64,000 bases of DNA from Lysobacteraceae bacterium NML93-0399 (lineage in GTDB: Bacteria > Pseudomonadota > Gammaproteobacteria > Xanthomonadales > Xanthomonadaceae): positions 62,001 through 126,000 of the forward strand of contig NTJI01000002.1 of NCBI GenBank assembly GCA_002307375.1, read 5' to 3'. A program made the translations under genes and the position numbers. Positions 11,296 through 20,429 of the stretch are shown here, piece after piece. The notes beneath the pieces are model-generated. The model searched no databases. It was given only the letters and a program-made list of their open reading frames with translations, and was not told where the DNA came from. The number at the start of each line of letters is the position of its first letter. Position 1 is the first letter of the stretch.

Positions 11296-14200
11296 TCAGT
11301 CCGCCGAGCGAGGCTGGTTCGGCGACGCGGGCGCCTGCTGCGACGCCTCGCGGCGCTCGACGACCTCCACCTTCGGGTCCTGCCACGGCCCGCTGACGTG
11401 ATAGTTCCGCGCGCCCATCTCTGCCAGCGGCTTGCGCAGCACCGCACTGGCCACCGCGCCCACCGCCGCGCCCACGGGCCCTGCAGTCAGCGCACCGACC
11501 GTCGGCAACAGGTTGCCGGTCTTGGGCAGCACTTCGATGTCCTGGTCGTGGGTGCGCGCGGCAAGATCGGAACTGCCGCGGATCCGGATTTCGGCCGCCG
11601 GCCCGTCGATGACCAAATTCTCGCCACGGGCGAAACCGCCGCCGAAGCGGATGTCGCCGGCGATGCGGTTGAAGCCGAAGCCCTTGCTGAAGAAGTCCCG
11701 GAAATCGAGCATCAGCCGGCGCGGCAGCTCGGCCACACTCAGCAGCCCGAGCACTCGCCCGGCGCCGGGTTCGACTTCGACCAGTTGACCGTCGCGCAAG
11801 GCGATGCGCATCGCGCCCTCCACCTGTGCCACGTCGAAGGCATCGGGTGCACCCGGCCAGGCGGCGTCGAAATCCACGCGCCCGTGTCCGCCGACGATGC
11901 TGCCCGCGAAGCCGAGCCCGGAGGCGAGCCGCCCGAAATCCTCGCTTTCCACGTCGGCATCGAACGCGGTGCGCGCGCTCGCACCGCGACCGGTCCAGCG
12001 GCCGGTCACGTCGATGGTGTGCGCGGGCGCACGCACCTGCAGCCGGTCGACCGCCATGCCGCCGGGCACGCGACGCGACTGCGCATCGACGCGCCCCAGT
12101 GCGAGCGCGCCGTAGCGCAGATCTTCGATCGACAGCTGGATCGGCGGAATCGATGTCGGATCCAGCGCATCGTCCGGCGCCCGGGTCGCGTCGCCGGCGC
12201 CACGACGCGGCTGCGCGGGCGACGCCGGTTGCGGTGCCGGCCAATGCAGGCGTTGCAGGGCGATGGTGAGCGGTGCGTCGCTGGCATCGGGTATGCGGAC
12301 ATCGCCTGCCAGCGAGGCGCCATCGAGCCGCAGCGCGGTGGCGGCTTCCGCACGCGAGGCGGTGATGCGGGTCTGGCCGAGGCGTCCGCCGGCCAGGCGC
12401 AGGTCGGCGGTGGTCACATCGACGTGCTCGAGCAACGGACCATCGCCGTCGCCGTCAGCGCCCATGAGGCCGATCCAGTCCAAGACGTCGACCACAGGCG
12501 TGCGCCCTTCGACGACGATGCCCGCGGCCGGGGCGAGCGCGTCGACCCGCGCGCGGCCCATCCCGATCCGGATGCCCGCGCGCGGCCCACTGGTGCGTGC
12601 GCGCAGGGCGAGCCGGTCGCCGAAGCCGACCAGCACATCGCCCGTGCCGAAGGGCAGCGGCGCTTCGATCGTGGTGCGCAATGGCGTTGCCGCTGGCTTC
12701 TCGAGCGGCGCGGGCAGACGCAGCGTGGTGCCGACGAGGTCGGAGCGCAGCAGCAGGCGCGCCGCCGGCGTGCCCGCGGCAGCGCCATCGGGAACGGCGA
12801 CCTGCACCTGCCATGGCGCGCGGCCGGCCACGTGCGGCCGCAGCCAGTCCAGATCGGGCGCGCGCGCCAGCAATGCTTCGGCCGCGAATGCCATGTCGAG
12901 TTCGCCTTCGAATGCATGTCCTCGCTGGCGCACGTGGCCGGGGCCGGCGCGCAGGGCCAGGGTTCCGCCCTGCCCGTCCTGGCGGGCGGACAGGCGCTCG
13001 GCAGCAAAGCCGGCCTGGTCGAACCGGGCCTGGCCGCGCACGTCTTCGAAGGCAAGCTCGAACCGCGACTCGCGCATCGCCACACCGTCGAGTTCCACCT
13101 CGCCGTCCAGACGCAGCGGCGCGTCATGCGGCACCGCCAGCGACAGCGCGACATGCGCCGGGCCTTCGACCTGCAGGGCGTCGAGCGTTTCGGCGTGCTC
13201 GGCCTGGAATGGACTCTCGCGCATCAGCGCCAGCAGACGGGCCGCATCGGTACGCGCAGTCGCCGTGACCTCGACCGGGCTGTGCGCGTAGTCGGTCATG
13301 CCGGCAACGACATCGCCTACCGGCACGCCGGCCAGCGCGCCGCGCGCCGGCTCGAGCCGGAAGCCGGCATTCTGGAAACGCACGTGACCCGCCACCTGCG
13401 TCATCGCCGGCCAGTCGTCCTGGAAGCGGATCGTCGCGTCTTCGATGTCGCCCTCGGCCAGGAATACCCCGCGCCGGTCCTTGCCGTCTTCCGGCCCGAA
13501 CGGCCAGTCGTCGAGGTCCCCGCCGACGATGCCGCGGCCGTTGCGCACGGTGCCGGCGACCAGGGCCATGTCCAGCCATTCGCGCGCGGCTTCGGGCATC
13601 TGATGACGGACCCAGAATTTCTTCGCGACCGGAATCTGCGCCGCATCGACGTCCGCGGCGAGATCGAGTCGCGGCCGACCGTCGCCGTCGAATGTCAGCC
13701 CGCCGCGCGCATCGGCCGCATACCCCTCGCCCTCGACCCGCAGCGCCGGGGTTTCGATGCGCACGCCGTCGCCATCGCGCCACGCGGCGATTTCGCCATC
13801 GAGCCGAAGCGGATGCGGCACGCCGAACCCGACCGGCCAGTCGAACACCAGGCGCGCATCGCGGTCGGGCCGGAACACCACGCCGGCCGCGTCGCCGACG
13901 AGCGTGCCACCCAGACCATGCAGCCCCGGCCGGTCGCCGACCGGCGAGAAGCCGAGGTCATCGATACGCGCAGACACGCGCAGCGGCCCGTCCGGCCGCG
14001 CGGCGAATTCGACATCGGCGAGCACCGCATGCGGCGCCGACGCCTGCAGCCAGTCGCGCAACGAGGGCGACATGCCCTCGCCCAGCGCCGCCAGCGCGAT
14101 CAGCGGCGCGATCTCGACGCGGTCGGCATGCATCGCCCATTGCCGGCCGCCGGCGACGACGAGGCCGTCGAGCACCTGCTCGCGCCCGGCCTGCACCACC

Positions 14201-15153
14201 CGCAACATCGGCGCGTCCAGGCGCCAGTCACCGTCGTCGATCGACCAGTGCACGCGCGCGCGCATGCCGTCGAAGGCGACGGTCGGCGCGTCGGTCGCCG
14301 CGCGCGCGACGTCGGCGGCGCGCTGCAGCAATAGGGTGTCGAGCTGGACATCGCCGGTCACCGCCTCCACGCGACGTCCACGCAGGTCGATCCACGCGGC
14401 CACATGGCCATGACCTTCGCGGATCGCCATGCCGCTGGGCGCCAGCAGCGGCGACCATACCTGCAGGTCGTTGCGCGGCATTGCCACATAGGCGCGGCCG
14501 TCTCCCCGTTCGCGCAACAGCTCCAGCCGCAGATCCAGCGGCGTGCCCGCGGTGTCGACCCACGCCCGCGCGGCGGCACGGACGCGGCGGCGGTCGACCT
14601 GCATGCGCAGGTCCACGCGCGGCAGCGTGTGTGCGAGCGACAGCGAGGGCGCGTCGACGGTCAGGCGGGCATCGATGACCTGCAACTCGCCCAGGCCCTG
14701 CAACGCATCGAGTGGATCGTCGCCGGCATCGCGCGCGCCCGGCAGGCCCCGCACCTGCCAGCTGCCGTCGGCGTTGCGCTGCAGGGTGAGTTCGATGCCG
14801 CGCAGGCGCAGCTCGGTCAGCGAGCGTCCCGGCAGCAGCCCGGTGTACTGGGCCACCTGGATCTCGGCCTCACCGACCGGCACCGCCGTGGCCGGGTCGC
14901 CGATGCGCAGGCCGGTCACGCGCAGCAGCGGACCGCGCCGGCTCCACTCGGCATCGAGCGTGTCGAATGCAACCGGCCGGCCGGCGCGTTCGCTCAGCCA
15001 GCCGGCCACCGTCTGCGGGTTGCGCTCCAGCCACGGCAGCGCGAACCACGCGGCGGCCATGGCCACCAGCGCCATCGTCACCACGATCGCTGCGACGAGA
15101 TACCAGGCGCTGCGCCGCGCACGGCGCAGGCGCATCGCCCAGGCGGCGGTCAT
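11296..15153 (-). CDS. yhdP: YhdP family AsmA-like inter-membrane lipid transport protein
   Basis: Large (1,285 aa) AsmA-like protein that spans the periplasm and is implicated in phospholipid movement to the outer membrane together with TamB and YdbH in E. coli. There is one N-terminal membrane segment (SAWYLVAAIVVTMALVAMAAA, about residues 15-34) followed by a long beta-rich body. It begins with the typical WLSERAGRPVAFDTLDAEW and ends with the AsmA-2-like region (NLLPTVGALTAGPVGAAVGAV, KPLAEMGARNYHVSGPW). It starts 33 bp behind rng and is followed by tldD, a conserved order. The length agrees with the family (about 1,250-1,300). Confidence 0.93.
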   Translation of the reverse strand: MTAAWAMRLRRARRSAWYLVAAIVVTMALVAMAAAWFALPWLERNPQTVAGWLSERAGRPVAFDTLDAEWSRRGPLLRVTGLRIGDPATAVPVGEAEIQVAQYTGLLPGRSLTELRLRGIELTLQRNADGSWQVRGLPGARDAGDDPLDALQGLGELQVIDARLTVDAPSLSLAHTLPRVDLRMQVDRRRVRAAARAWVDTAGTPLDLRLELLRERGDGRAYVAMPRNDLQVWSPLLAPSGMAIREGHGHVAAWIDLRGRRVEAVTGDVQLDTLLLQRAADVARAATDAPTVAFDGMRARVHWSIDDGDWRLDAPMLRVVQAGREQVLDGLVVAGGRQWAMHADRVEIAPLIALAALGEGMSPSLRDWLQASAPHAVLADVEFAARPDGPLRVSARIDDLGFSPVGDRPGLHGLGGTLVGDAAGVVFRPDRDARLVFDWPVGFGVPHPLRLDGEIAAWRDGDGVRIETPALRVEGEGYAADARGGLTFDGDGRPRLDLAADVDAAQIPVAKKFWVRHQMPEAAREWLDMALVAGTVRNGRGIVGGDLDDWPFGPEDGKDRRGVFLAEGDIEDATIRFQDDWPAMTQVAGHVRFQNAGFRLEPARGALAGVPVGDVVAGMTDYAHSPVEVTATARTDAARLLALMRESPFQAEHAETLDALQVEGPAHVALSLAVPHDAPLRLDGEVELDGVAMRESRFELAFEDVRGQARFDQAGFAAERLSARQDGQGGTLALRAGPGHVRQRGHAFEGELDMAFAAEALLARAPDLDWLRPHVAGRAPWQVQVAVPDGAAAGTPAARLLLRSDLVGTTLRLPAPLEKPAATPLRTTIEAPLPFGTGDVLVGFGDRLALRARTSGPRAGIRIGMGRARVDALAPAAGIVVEGRTPVVDVLDWIGLMGADGDGDGPLLEHVDVTTADLRLAGGRLGQTRITASRAEAATALRLDGASLAGDVRIPDASDAPLTIALQRLHWPAPQPASPAQPRRGAGDATRAPDDALDPTSIPPIQLSIEDLRYGALALGRVDAQSRRVPGGMAVDRLQVRAPAHTIDVTGRWTGRGASARTAFDADVESEDFGRLASGLGFAGSIVGGHGRVDFDAAWPGAPDAFDVAQVEGAMRIALRDGQLVEVEPGAGRVLGLLSVAELPRRLMLDFRDFFSKGFGFNRIAGDIRFGGGFARGENLVIDGPAAEIRIRGSSDLAARTHDQDIEVLPKTGNLLPTVGALTAGPVGAAVGAVASAVLRKPLAEMGARNYHVSGPWQDPKVEVVERREASQQAPASPNQPRSAD

Positions 15154-15186
15154 GCCCGCGCCCGCGCGCCGCGCGCGAAGGTGGTC

Positions 15187-16707
15187 TCAGAGCAGCACAA
15201 CGTCGAACTGTTCCTGCAGGTACTGGTCGTCGGACTGGAAGCGGATCGACTTGCCGAGGAACTCCTCCAGCTCGACCACCGCCGCCGATTCCTCGTCGGT
15301 GATCATCGACACCACCTTCGGGGACGCGATCACCAGCAGCCGCTCGGCCTCGAACTGGCGCACGGCGCGCACGATCTCGCGGAAGATCTCGTAGGTCACC
15401 GTCTCGACCGTCTTGACGATGCCGCGGCCGCCGCAGGCGGTGCAGGTCTCGCCCAACTGCCGCTGCAGGCTCTCGACCGTGCGCTTGCGGGTCATCTCCA
15501 CCAGGCCCAGCGGCGAGAAGTCGTAGACCGTGGTCTTGGCGTGGTCCTTGGCCAGCGACTTCTCCAGCGTGCGCAGCACCTGGCGCTTGTGCTCGGCGTC
15601 CACCATGTCGATGAAGTCGATGATGATGATGCCGCCCAGGTTGCGCAGCCGCAGCTGGCGCGCGACCGCCTGCGCGGCCTCGAGGTTGGTGCGGAACACC
15701 GTCTCCTCGAGATTGCGCTGGCCGAGGAACGAGCCGGTATTGACGTCGACGGTGGTCATCGCCTCGGTCTGGTCGATGACCAGATAACCGCCGGACTTGA
15801 GCGGCACGTCCTTCTTCAGCGCCCGCTGGATTTCGTCCTCGACGCCGTACAGATCGAAGATCGGCCGCGCACCGCTGTAGCACTCGATGCGGTCGACCAG
15901 GCGCGCCTGCTCGGCAGGCCCGGGCGCGGGCAGGTATTGCGCGGCGAAGACGCAGAGCTTTTCGTAGGTGTCGCGCGAGTCGACCTTGACCTTGTCGACG
16001 TCGCGGCGCATCAGGTCGCGCACCGCGCGCATCGGCAGCGTGAGGTCCTCGTACACCCGCGTGCCCACCCGTGCATCGCCGGTGGTGCCTTCGATCAGTG
16101 CCCACGCGCGCTGCAGATAGGCGATGTCCTCGGCCAGCGCCTCGGCGCTCTGGCCCTCGGCGTTGGTGCGCACGATGTAGCCGTGGCCGCCGGTCGCCGC
16201 GCTCAGCTCGCTCACCAGCGTCTTCAGGCGAGTGCGCTCGGCATCGTCCTCGATGCGCGCCGACACCCCGACCACACGCGACTGCGGCAGCAGCACCAGA
16301 TAACGCGAGGGAATGCTGATCTGGGTGGTCAGGCGCGCGCCCTTGCTGCCGATCGGGTCCTTGACCACCTGCACCACGATGTCCTGCCCGTCTCGCAGCA
16401 GTTCGTTGACCGGCAGGGTCGGCGCCGGGGACGGAAACAGCGCATCGCCGTTGCCCTCGCCATCCACGGCCGCCTGCGGCGGCCGCATCACGTCATTGGC
16501 GTGCAGGAACGCCGCACGCTCCAGGCCGATGTCCACAAAGGCCGCCTGCATGCCCGGCATCACCCGCTGCACCTTGCCCTTGTAGATGTTGCCCACCACG
16601 CCACGGCGCCAGCCACGCTCGATGTGCAGCTCCTGCAGCATGCCGTTTTCGACCACTGCCACGCGCGTCTCGCGCGGGGTCACGTTGATCAGGATTTCTT
16701 CCGACAT
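15187..16707 (-). CDS. rng: Ribonuclease G
   Basis: Endoribonuclease that matures the 5' end of 16S rRNA and decays some mRNAs. The 506-aa product starts at MSEEILINVTPRETRVAVVE; an ATG seven codons upstream (16728) would overlap maf and is less likely. The S1 domain lies near residues 35-125 (GNIYKGKVQRVMPGMQAAFVDIG). The catalytic DNase I-like domain has magnesium ligands in GGIIIIDFIDM. The zinc-link cysteines are in CTACGGRG. It is coupled to maf, whose stop codon lies just upstream of the chosen start. Confidence 0.97.
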   Translation of the reverse strand: MSEEILINVTPRETRVAVVENGMLQELHIERGWRRGVVGNIYKGKVQRVMPGMQAAFVDIGLERAAFLHANDVMRPPQAAVDGEGNGDALFPSPAPTLPVNELLRDGQDIVVQVVKDPIGSKGARLTTQISIPSRYLVLLPQSRVVGVSARIEDDAERTRLKTLVSELSAATGGHGYIVRTNAEGQSAEALAEDIAYLQRAWALIEGTTGDARVGTRVYEDLTLPMRAVRDLMRRDVDKVKVDSRDTYEKLCVFAAQYLPAPGPAEQARLVDRIECYSGARPIFDLYGVEDEIQRALKKDVPLKSGGYLVIDQTEAMTTVDVNTGSFLGQRNLEETVFRTNLEAAQAVARQLRLRNLGGIIIIDFIDMVDAEHKRQVLRTLEKSLAKDHAKTTVYDFSPLGLVEMTRKRTVESLQRQLGETCTACGGRGIVKTVETVTYEIFREIVRAVRQFEAERLLVIASPKVVSMITDEESAAVVELEEFLGKSIRFQSDDQYLQEQFDVVLL

Positions 16708-16714
16708 GCCGGTC

Positions 16715-17311
16715 TCACGCTCCGTCATCGAGGGCGGCGAAGGGCCGCGGTTCCAGCCCGAAGGCGCGCAGCAGCGCGGCCGTCTGCTGCAGGGGCAGGC
16801 CGATCACGCCCGAATGGCTGCCGGCCATCCGCACGACGAACAGTTCCGCCCCGCCCTGGATCGCATACGCGCCCGCCTTGCCGTGCGGCTCGCCGCCGGC
16901 GACGTAGGCTGCGATGGTGTCTGCGTCGAGCGTGTCGAACGTGACCTCGGTGACCACCGTGGCGTCGCGCTCGCGTTCACTGCCGACGAGCACCACCGAC
17001 GAGATCACCTGGTGGGTACGGCCCGACAGCGCCTCCAGCATGCGGACCGCGTCGGCGGCGTCGCGCGGCTTGCCGAACACCACGCCGTCGAGCACGACCT
17101 CGGTGTCGGCACCGATCACCAGGGCATCGTCGCGAGCGACGGCGCGGAAGCCCGCACGCGCCTTGTCGCCCGCCACGCGACGGACATAGTCGGAAGCCGA
17201 TTCGGCGGGCGCCCGGTGCTCGGGCACATCGACATCGACCTGCCCGAACGGCAGGCCGAGACGGGCCAGGAGATCGCGACGGCGGGGGGATTGCGAAGCC
17301 AGATGCAGCAT
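16715..17311 (-). CDS. maf: Maf family nucleoside triphosphate pyrophosphatase
   Basis: House-cleaning NTP pyrophosphatase that hydrolyses dTTP/UTP and modified pyrimidine nucleotides. The 198-aa product shows the family P-loop-like start [16 protein letters not shown], the DTEVVLDG motif with the likely catalytic aspartate, and the [21 protein letters not shown] region. Position next to rng and yhdP indicates the YhdE subfamily rather than YceF. It is the first gene of the - strand maf-rng-yhdP-tldD cluster; the 120-bp gap to the divergent SIMPL gene must hold the promoter. Confidence 0.96.
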   Translation of the reverse strand: MLHLASQSPRRRDLLARLGLPFGQVDVDVPEHRAPAESASDYVRRVAGDKARAGFRAVARDDALVIGADTEVVLDGVVFGKPRDAADAVRMLEALSGRTHQVISSVVLVGSERERDATVVTEVTFDTLDADTIAAYVAGGEPHGKAGAYAIQGGAELFVVRMAGSHSGVIGLPLQQTAALLRAFGLEPRPFAALDDGA

Positions 17312-17431
17312 CGGCCAAGGATACCGTGCGCGCCGTGTCCGACCGCCCGCTGAATCGCGCCAACCCCGGTCCGGCTCACGGCCCGTTCACCGGATCGTCC
17401 CGACCCTTGGTCGCCTGCAACGGAGTTCCAG

Positions 17432-18166
17432 ATGCGCCTGATTTCCCGTCCCCTTCTGCTCGCCTGCGGCCTCGTCCTGGGCACCGTATCGATGACCGCG
17501 ACCGCGCAGGAGGCTGCTGCCCATGCCGCGCCGAGCGACGGCACGCTGCTCTCGATCTCGGCCCGGGCCGAAGCCAGCCGTACTCCCGACATCGCGACAC
17601 TTTCCACGGGCGTCGTGACCCAGGCGGGCGATGCCAATGCAGCCATGCGCGCCAATGCCGAGCAGATGGCCGGGCTGATGTCGGCGATCAAGGCTGCCGG
17701 CATCGCCGAGCGCGACGTGCAGACCTCGGGCATCAATCTCAGCCCGCAGTACCGCTATGCCGAGAACCAGCCGCCGGTGATCACCGGCTACCAGGCCAGC
17801 AACACGGTCAACCTCAAGGTCCGCGACATCGGCAAGCTCGGCCAGGTGCTCGATGCGCTGGTCGCCAGTGGCGCCAACCAGATCAATGGCCCGACCTTCG
17901 AGATCGAGGATGCCGACGCGGTGCAGGACGAGGCCCGCGCCGCGGCCCTGAAGAAGGCGCAGGCGCGCGCCGAGATCTACGCCGGCTCGCTGGGCATGCG
18001 TGTACGCCGGATCGTCAGCATCAGCGAAGGCGGCGGTTTCATGCCGCCGCCGCGGCCGATGATGGCGATGCGGGCGATGGCCGAGCGGAGCGCCGACACC
18101 TCGGTTTCGCCGGGCGAATCCATCCTTTCCGCCAACCTCGACGTCGTTTTCGAACTGGGACGCTGA
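17432..18166 (+). CDS. SIMPL (DUF541) domain secreted protein, YggE-like
   Basis: A 244-aa exported protein with a Sec signal peptide (RPLLLACGLVLGTVSMTATAQ) and the SIMPL/DUF541 fold: ISARAEASRTPDIATLSTGV, the central RDVQTSGINLSPQYRYAENQ, and ARAEIYAGSLGMRVRRIVSI. E. coli YggE is linked to reduced oxidative stress, but the biochemical role of the family is unsettled. The loop GGGFMPPPRPMMAMRAMA is methionine- and proline-rich. A 57-aa small gene follows after 2 bp, then a strong hairpin, so the pair forms one transcript. Confidence 0.92.
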   Translation: MRLISRPLLLACGLVLGTVSMTATAQEAAAHAAPSDGTLLSISARAEASRTPDIATLSTGVVTQAGDANAAMRANAEQMAGLMSAIKAAGIAERDVQTSGINLSPQYRYAENQPPVITGYQASNTVNLKVRDIGKLGQVLDALVASGANQINGPTFEIEDADAVQDEARAAALKKAQARAEIYAGSLGMRVRRIVSISEGGGFMPPPRPMMAMRAMAERSADTSVSPGESILSANLDVVFELGR

Positions 18167-18168
18167 CC

Positions 18169-18342
18169 ATGAACCACCCCAAGACCCCCGGCGATCCGCC
18201 AGCCACGCCCGGCAAGAATCCGGGCTACTCCGAGAAGCATCCGCAGGACAAGGGCGACGCCCAGCAGCCGGCCGACACCCACGAGCACAATCCCGACGAC
18301 GGTGGACTCGACCGTGAGCCGGAGAACATGCCCGAGGACTGA
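18169..18342 (+). CDS. Small hydrophilic hypothetical protein, 57 aa
   Basis: The start ATG lies two bases after the stop of the SIMPL gene, and a perfect terminator hairpin follows 19 bp after its stop, so the reading frame fits an operon precisely. The product (MNHPKTPGDPPATPGK... DREPENMPED) is rich in Pro, Asp, Glu, His and Lys, has no hydrophobic core and should be disordered. No family is recognised. The compositional bias could also occur by chance in GC-rich DNA, so it rests mainly on spacing. Confidence 0.6.
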   Translation: MNHPKTPGDPPATPGKNPGYSEKHPQDKGDAQQPADTHEHNPDDGGLDREPENMPED

Positions 18343-18361
18343 GCGTCCGTTCGAGCGCTTC

Positions 18362-18393
18362 GACAGGGCCCGCCAAGTGCGGGCCCTGTCATT
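18362..18393 (+). terminator. Intrinsic terminator after the SIMPL/small-protein pair
   Basis: A perfect 12-bp stem (GACAGGGCCCGC at 18362-18373 with GCGGGCCCTGTC at 18379-18390) has a CAAGT loop, followed by ATTGGTGT. The T-tract is weak but the stem is very strong and correctly placed 20 bp after the last stop. Confidence 0.75.
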
Positions 18394-18689
18394 GGTGTCG
18401 TAGGCGACCTGATACCCGTGGCGTCCCGCCACGCATGCACGATGCGGAACTCCGAAACGTTGCCCGCACTACCACCTGTGGCGATTTGGACGTCCGCCAC
18501 GGCTTTTGCAACGCAATGCCGGCAATCGTCGCCAGGCGTCCGCTCGTCGGTTCGCTCTTGTCCTGCCATGGCGATCGGCGCAGCTTCGAGGCAATCGACG
18601 CGCTCGCGCAGAGAAGTTGAGCCTGCTGCGCTGGATGCCGCGACAACGCTTCCGCGGGCTACCCGGCCCGCATGATGAGGAGGTGGTGC
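18394..18689. other. Intergenic stretch without a convincing gene
   Basis: Between the terminator and the TonB-like gene. Short open frames exist on both strands, but none has a ribosome binding site, a recognisable motif or the codon bias of the neighbours. Its 3' end carries the Shine-Dalgarno of the TonB-like gene. Confidence 0.5.
18678..18684 (+). promoter_or_regulatory. Strong ribosome binding site that sets the TonB-like start
   Basis: AGGAGGT lies five bases before ATG 18690. It is an exact anti-Shine-Dalgarno match, unusually strong for this window, and shows that translation of the TonB-like gene was meant to begin in the frame of 18690, which is later lost by a frameshift. Confidence 0.75.
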
Positions 18690-19389
18690 ATGGTGCTGCA
18701 GCCTGTTGGTCCCCGCATGCGCGGCGCGTTTCCGACGCCGTCCCGGCCCGAAGCGCCCCGTCCCGACGCCGTCCGCATCGTCGGCCTCAGTGGCACGCTC
18801 GCACTCAACGCAATGCTGTTCATTGGTGTTGCTGGTGCCGGCCACGCAGGACGTGATCGACCGGGCCCTGCCCGATCGCAACCCCGAGCTGACATGGGTC
18901 ACGCCGCCCGCGCCGCAACCGCCCGAGCGCGTCGAGGTCGTGCAGCCTCGCACCGTGCCCGCGCCTGCTGTGCCGCAACCGATCGCGCGACCGGCGACGC
19001 CGGTCGACGTCGTGGTGCCTCTCGAGGCCGGCACCCTGCCCGCGCTGCCGGTCATCGAGCGTCCCACTGCCGCGATCGCCGCACCGGCCGTCGAAAACGT
19101 GCCCGTCTCGGGCGTCGCACTGCAGTACGCCAACGCGCCGTCTCCCGCCTATCCGCGCGCGGCTCTGATCGCCGGTGCCGAAGGCGTGGTCCTGCTGGAA
19201 GTCCATGTCGGCGTCGATGGCCGTCCCATGGACGTGCGCATCCATCGCAGCAGCGGCAACCGCGAGCTCGATCGCGCAGCACTGCGGCACGTGCAGCGGG
19301 CGTGGACGTTCCAGCCGGCGATGCGCGACGGTGTGGCGGTCGAAGCCATCGGCCTGGTGCCGATCGCGTTCAATCTGTCGAGAGGCTGA
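18690..19389 (+). pseudogene. TonB-like protein, disrupted by a single-base frameshift
   Basis: The 5' part, from ATG 18690 behind a perfect AGGAGGT, encodes a short cytoplasmic segment and the start of a membrane anchor (RIVGLSGTLALNAMLFIG). The frame then breaks near 18829-18832 and continues one frame on as VLLVPATQDVIDRALPDR, followed by a proline-rich spacer (VTPPAPQPPERVEVVQPR) and a complete TonB C-terminal domain (SPAYPRAALIAGAEGVVLLE, GNRELDRAALRHVQRAWTF). Removing one G from the ATTGGTGTTG run would restore a 232-aa inner-membrane energy transducer. It is either a real mutation or a sequencing error. No ExbB/ExbD genes are nearby. Confidence 0.75.
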
Positions 19390-19402
19390 CCGCAGACGGC
19401 CT

Positions 19403-19466
19403 GCAGGAGCGCGCTCGCGAACGAGAGGTCCAGCCGGCGAAACCTCTCGTGCCGGCGCGCTCCTGC
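19403..19466. repeat. REP-like nested inverted repeat
   Basis: GCAGGAGCGCGC (19403-19414) pairs with GCGCGCTCCTGC (19455-19466), and inside it ACGAGAGGT (19421-19429) pairs with ACCTCTCGT (19442-19450). The outer arms share the GGAGCGCGC core of the repeats near 40.0 and 47.2 kb. It lies between the convergent TonB-like gene and rlmH and may end both transcripts. Confidence 0.65.
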
Positions 19467-19484
19467 GCGCGTCCGCAAGCCGGA

Positions 19485-19955
19485 TCAGGCGCGATGGTAG
19501 GGATGGTTGGCCAGCATCGCCGCGGCGCGATAGAGCTGTTCGGCGAGCACGAGGCGTACCAGCATGTGCGGCAGGGTCAGCGGGCCGAGCGACCAGCGCT
19601 CGTCGGCACGTGCGAGCACGTCGGGCGCATGACCTTCCGGGCCGCCGATCAGGAATGCCAGATCGCGTCCCTGCATGCGCCAATGCTCCAGCCGCTGGGC
19701 GAGATCTTCCGACGAATGCTGGCGGCCGCGGCCGTCGAGTGCGACGACCAGCGCATCGCGCGGCAGCGCAGAGAGCACGCGCGCACCTTCGTCGGACATC
19801 GCACGCACGGTGTCACGGCCCTTGCCACGCAGGCCGGGCTCGACTTCGATCAGATCCAGCGGCAGCCAGTGCGACAGCCGCTTGCGGTATTCGGCGAACC
19901 CGTCCGCCACCCATGCGGGCGCGCGCTCACCGACGGCGATCAGCCTGGCCTTCAT
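19485..19955 (-). CDS. rlmH: 23S rRNA (pseudouridine1915-N3)-methyltransferase
   Basis: SPOUT-class methyltransferase that methylates pseudouridine 1915 in helix 69 of 23S rRNA on assembled 70S ribosomes, using SAM. At 156 aa the length is standard. The SAM-binding knot region shows FLIGGPEGHAPDVLARADE and the ending is LVLAEQLYRAAAMLANHPYHR, which is diagnostic. It is the last gene of the rsfS-rlmH part of the cluster, 33 bp after rsfS. Confidence 0.97.
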   Translation of the reverse strand: MKARLIAVGERAPAWVADGFAEYRKRLSHWLPLDLIEVEPGLRGKGRDTVRAMSDEGARVLSALPRDALVVALDGRGRQHSSEDLAQRLEHWRMQGRDLAFLIGGPEGHAPDVLARADERWSLGPLTLPHMLVRLVLAEQLYRAAAMLANHPYHRA

Positions 19956-19988
19956 GCCACCGCACCGGCGTGCGGCAGCGCCACGCGA

Positions 19989-20399
19989 TCAGGCATCGCG
20001 CGAGCCGCGATCCTCGCCCGGCGGCTGGTCGCCGACGGTCCACAGGCGCTCGAGCGCATAGAACTCGCGCACGCGCGGCAGCATGACGTGGACAACCACA
20101 TCACCCAGGTCGACCAGCACCCACTCCGCCTCGCGCTCGCCCTCGACGCCGAGCGGCTGGCAGCCGAGCTGCTTGGCATGCTTGACGACTTCGTCGGCGA
20201 TCGACTTCACGTGACGGCTCGACGTACCCGACGCGATCACCATGAAATCGCAGACGCTGCTGCGCCCACGCACGTCGATGTCGACGACGTCGACGGCCTT
20301 GAGTTCGGCAACAGCATTACGGGCGATCTGCAGCAGCGCATCCGCCGACGGCGGTGGCTCGGGCAGGCGGGTCTTGATGACGTGTGCGGGATTGGACAA
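19989..20399 (-). CDS. rsfS: Ribosomal silencing factor RsfS
   Basis: Binds ribosomal protein uL14 and blocks joining of the subunits in stationary phase or starvation. The 136-aa product has the family core ELKAVDVVDIDVRGRSSVCD, FMVIASGTSSRHVKSIADEV and GEREAEWVLVDLGDVVVHVM. The only in-frame start that keeps the full domain is TTG 20399 (MSNPAHVIKT). The extra N-terminal tail is short. Position between nadD and rlmH is the usual one. Confidence 0.95.
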   Translation of the reverse strand: MSNPAHVIKTRLPEPPPSADALLQIARNAVAELKAVDVVDIDVRGRSSVCDFMVIASGTSSRHVKSIADEVVKHAKQLGCQPLGVEGEREAEWVLVDLGDVVVHVMLPRVREFYALERLWTVGDQPPGEDRGSRDA

Positions 20400-20429
20400 A
20401 GGTGCGGGACTCGAAAAGTGCGGCGGAAA

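Noticed and set aside
10921-14334. Very long open frame (1,137 codons) on the + strand
   Set aside because: It lies opposite tldD and yhdP, which have clear family motifs. Its product is low-complexity Arg/His/Gly-rich sequence typical of the antisense frame of GC-rich genes.
18394-18689. Possible small genes upstream of the TonB-like gene
   Set aside because: Frames on both strands lack ribosome sites and motifs; nothing favours one over another.
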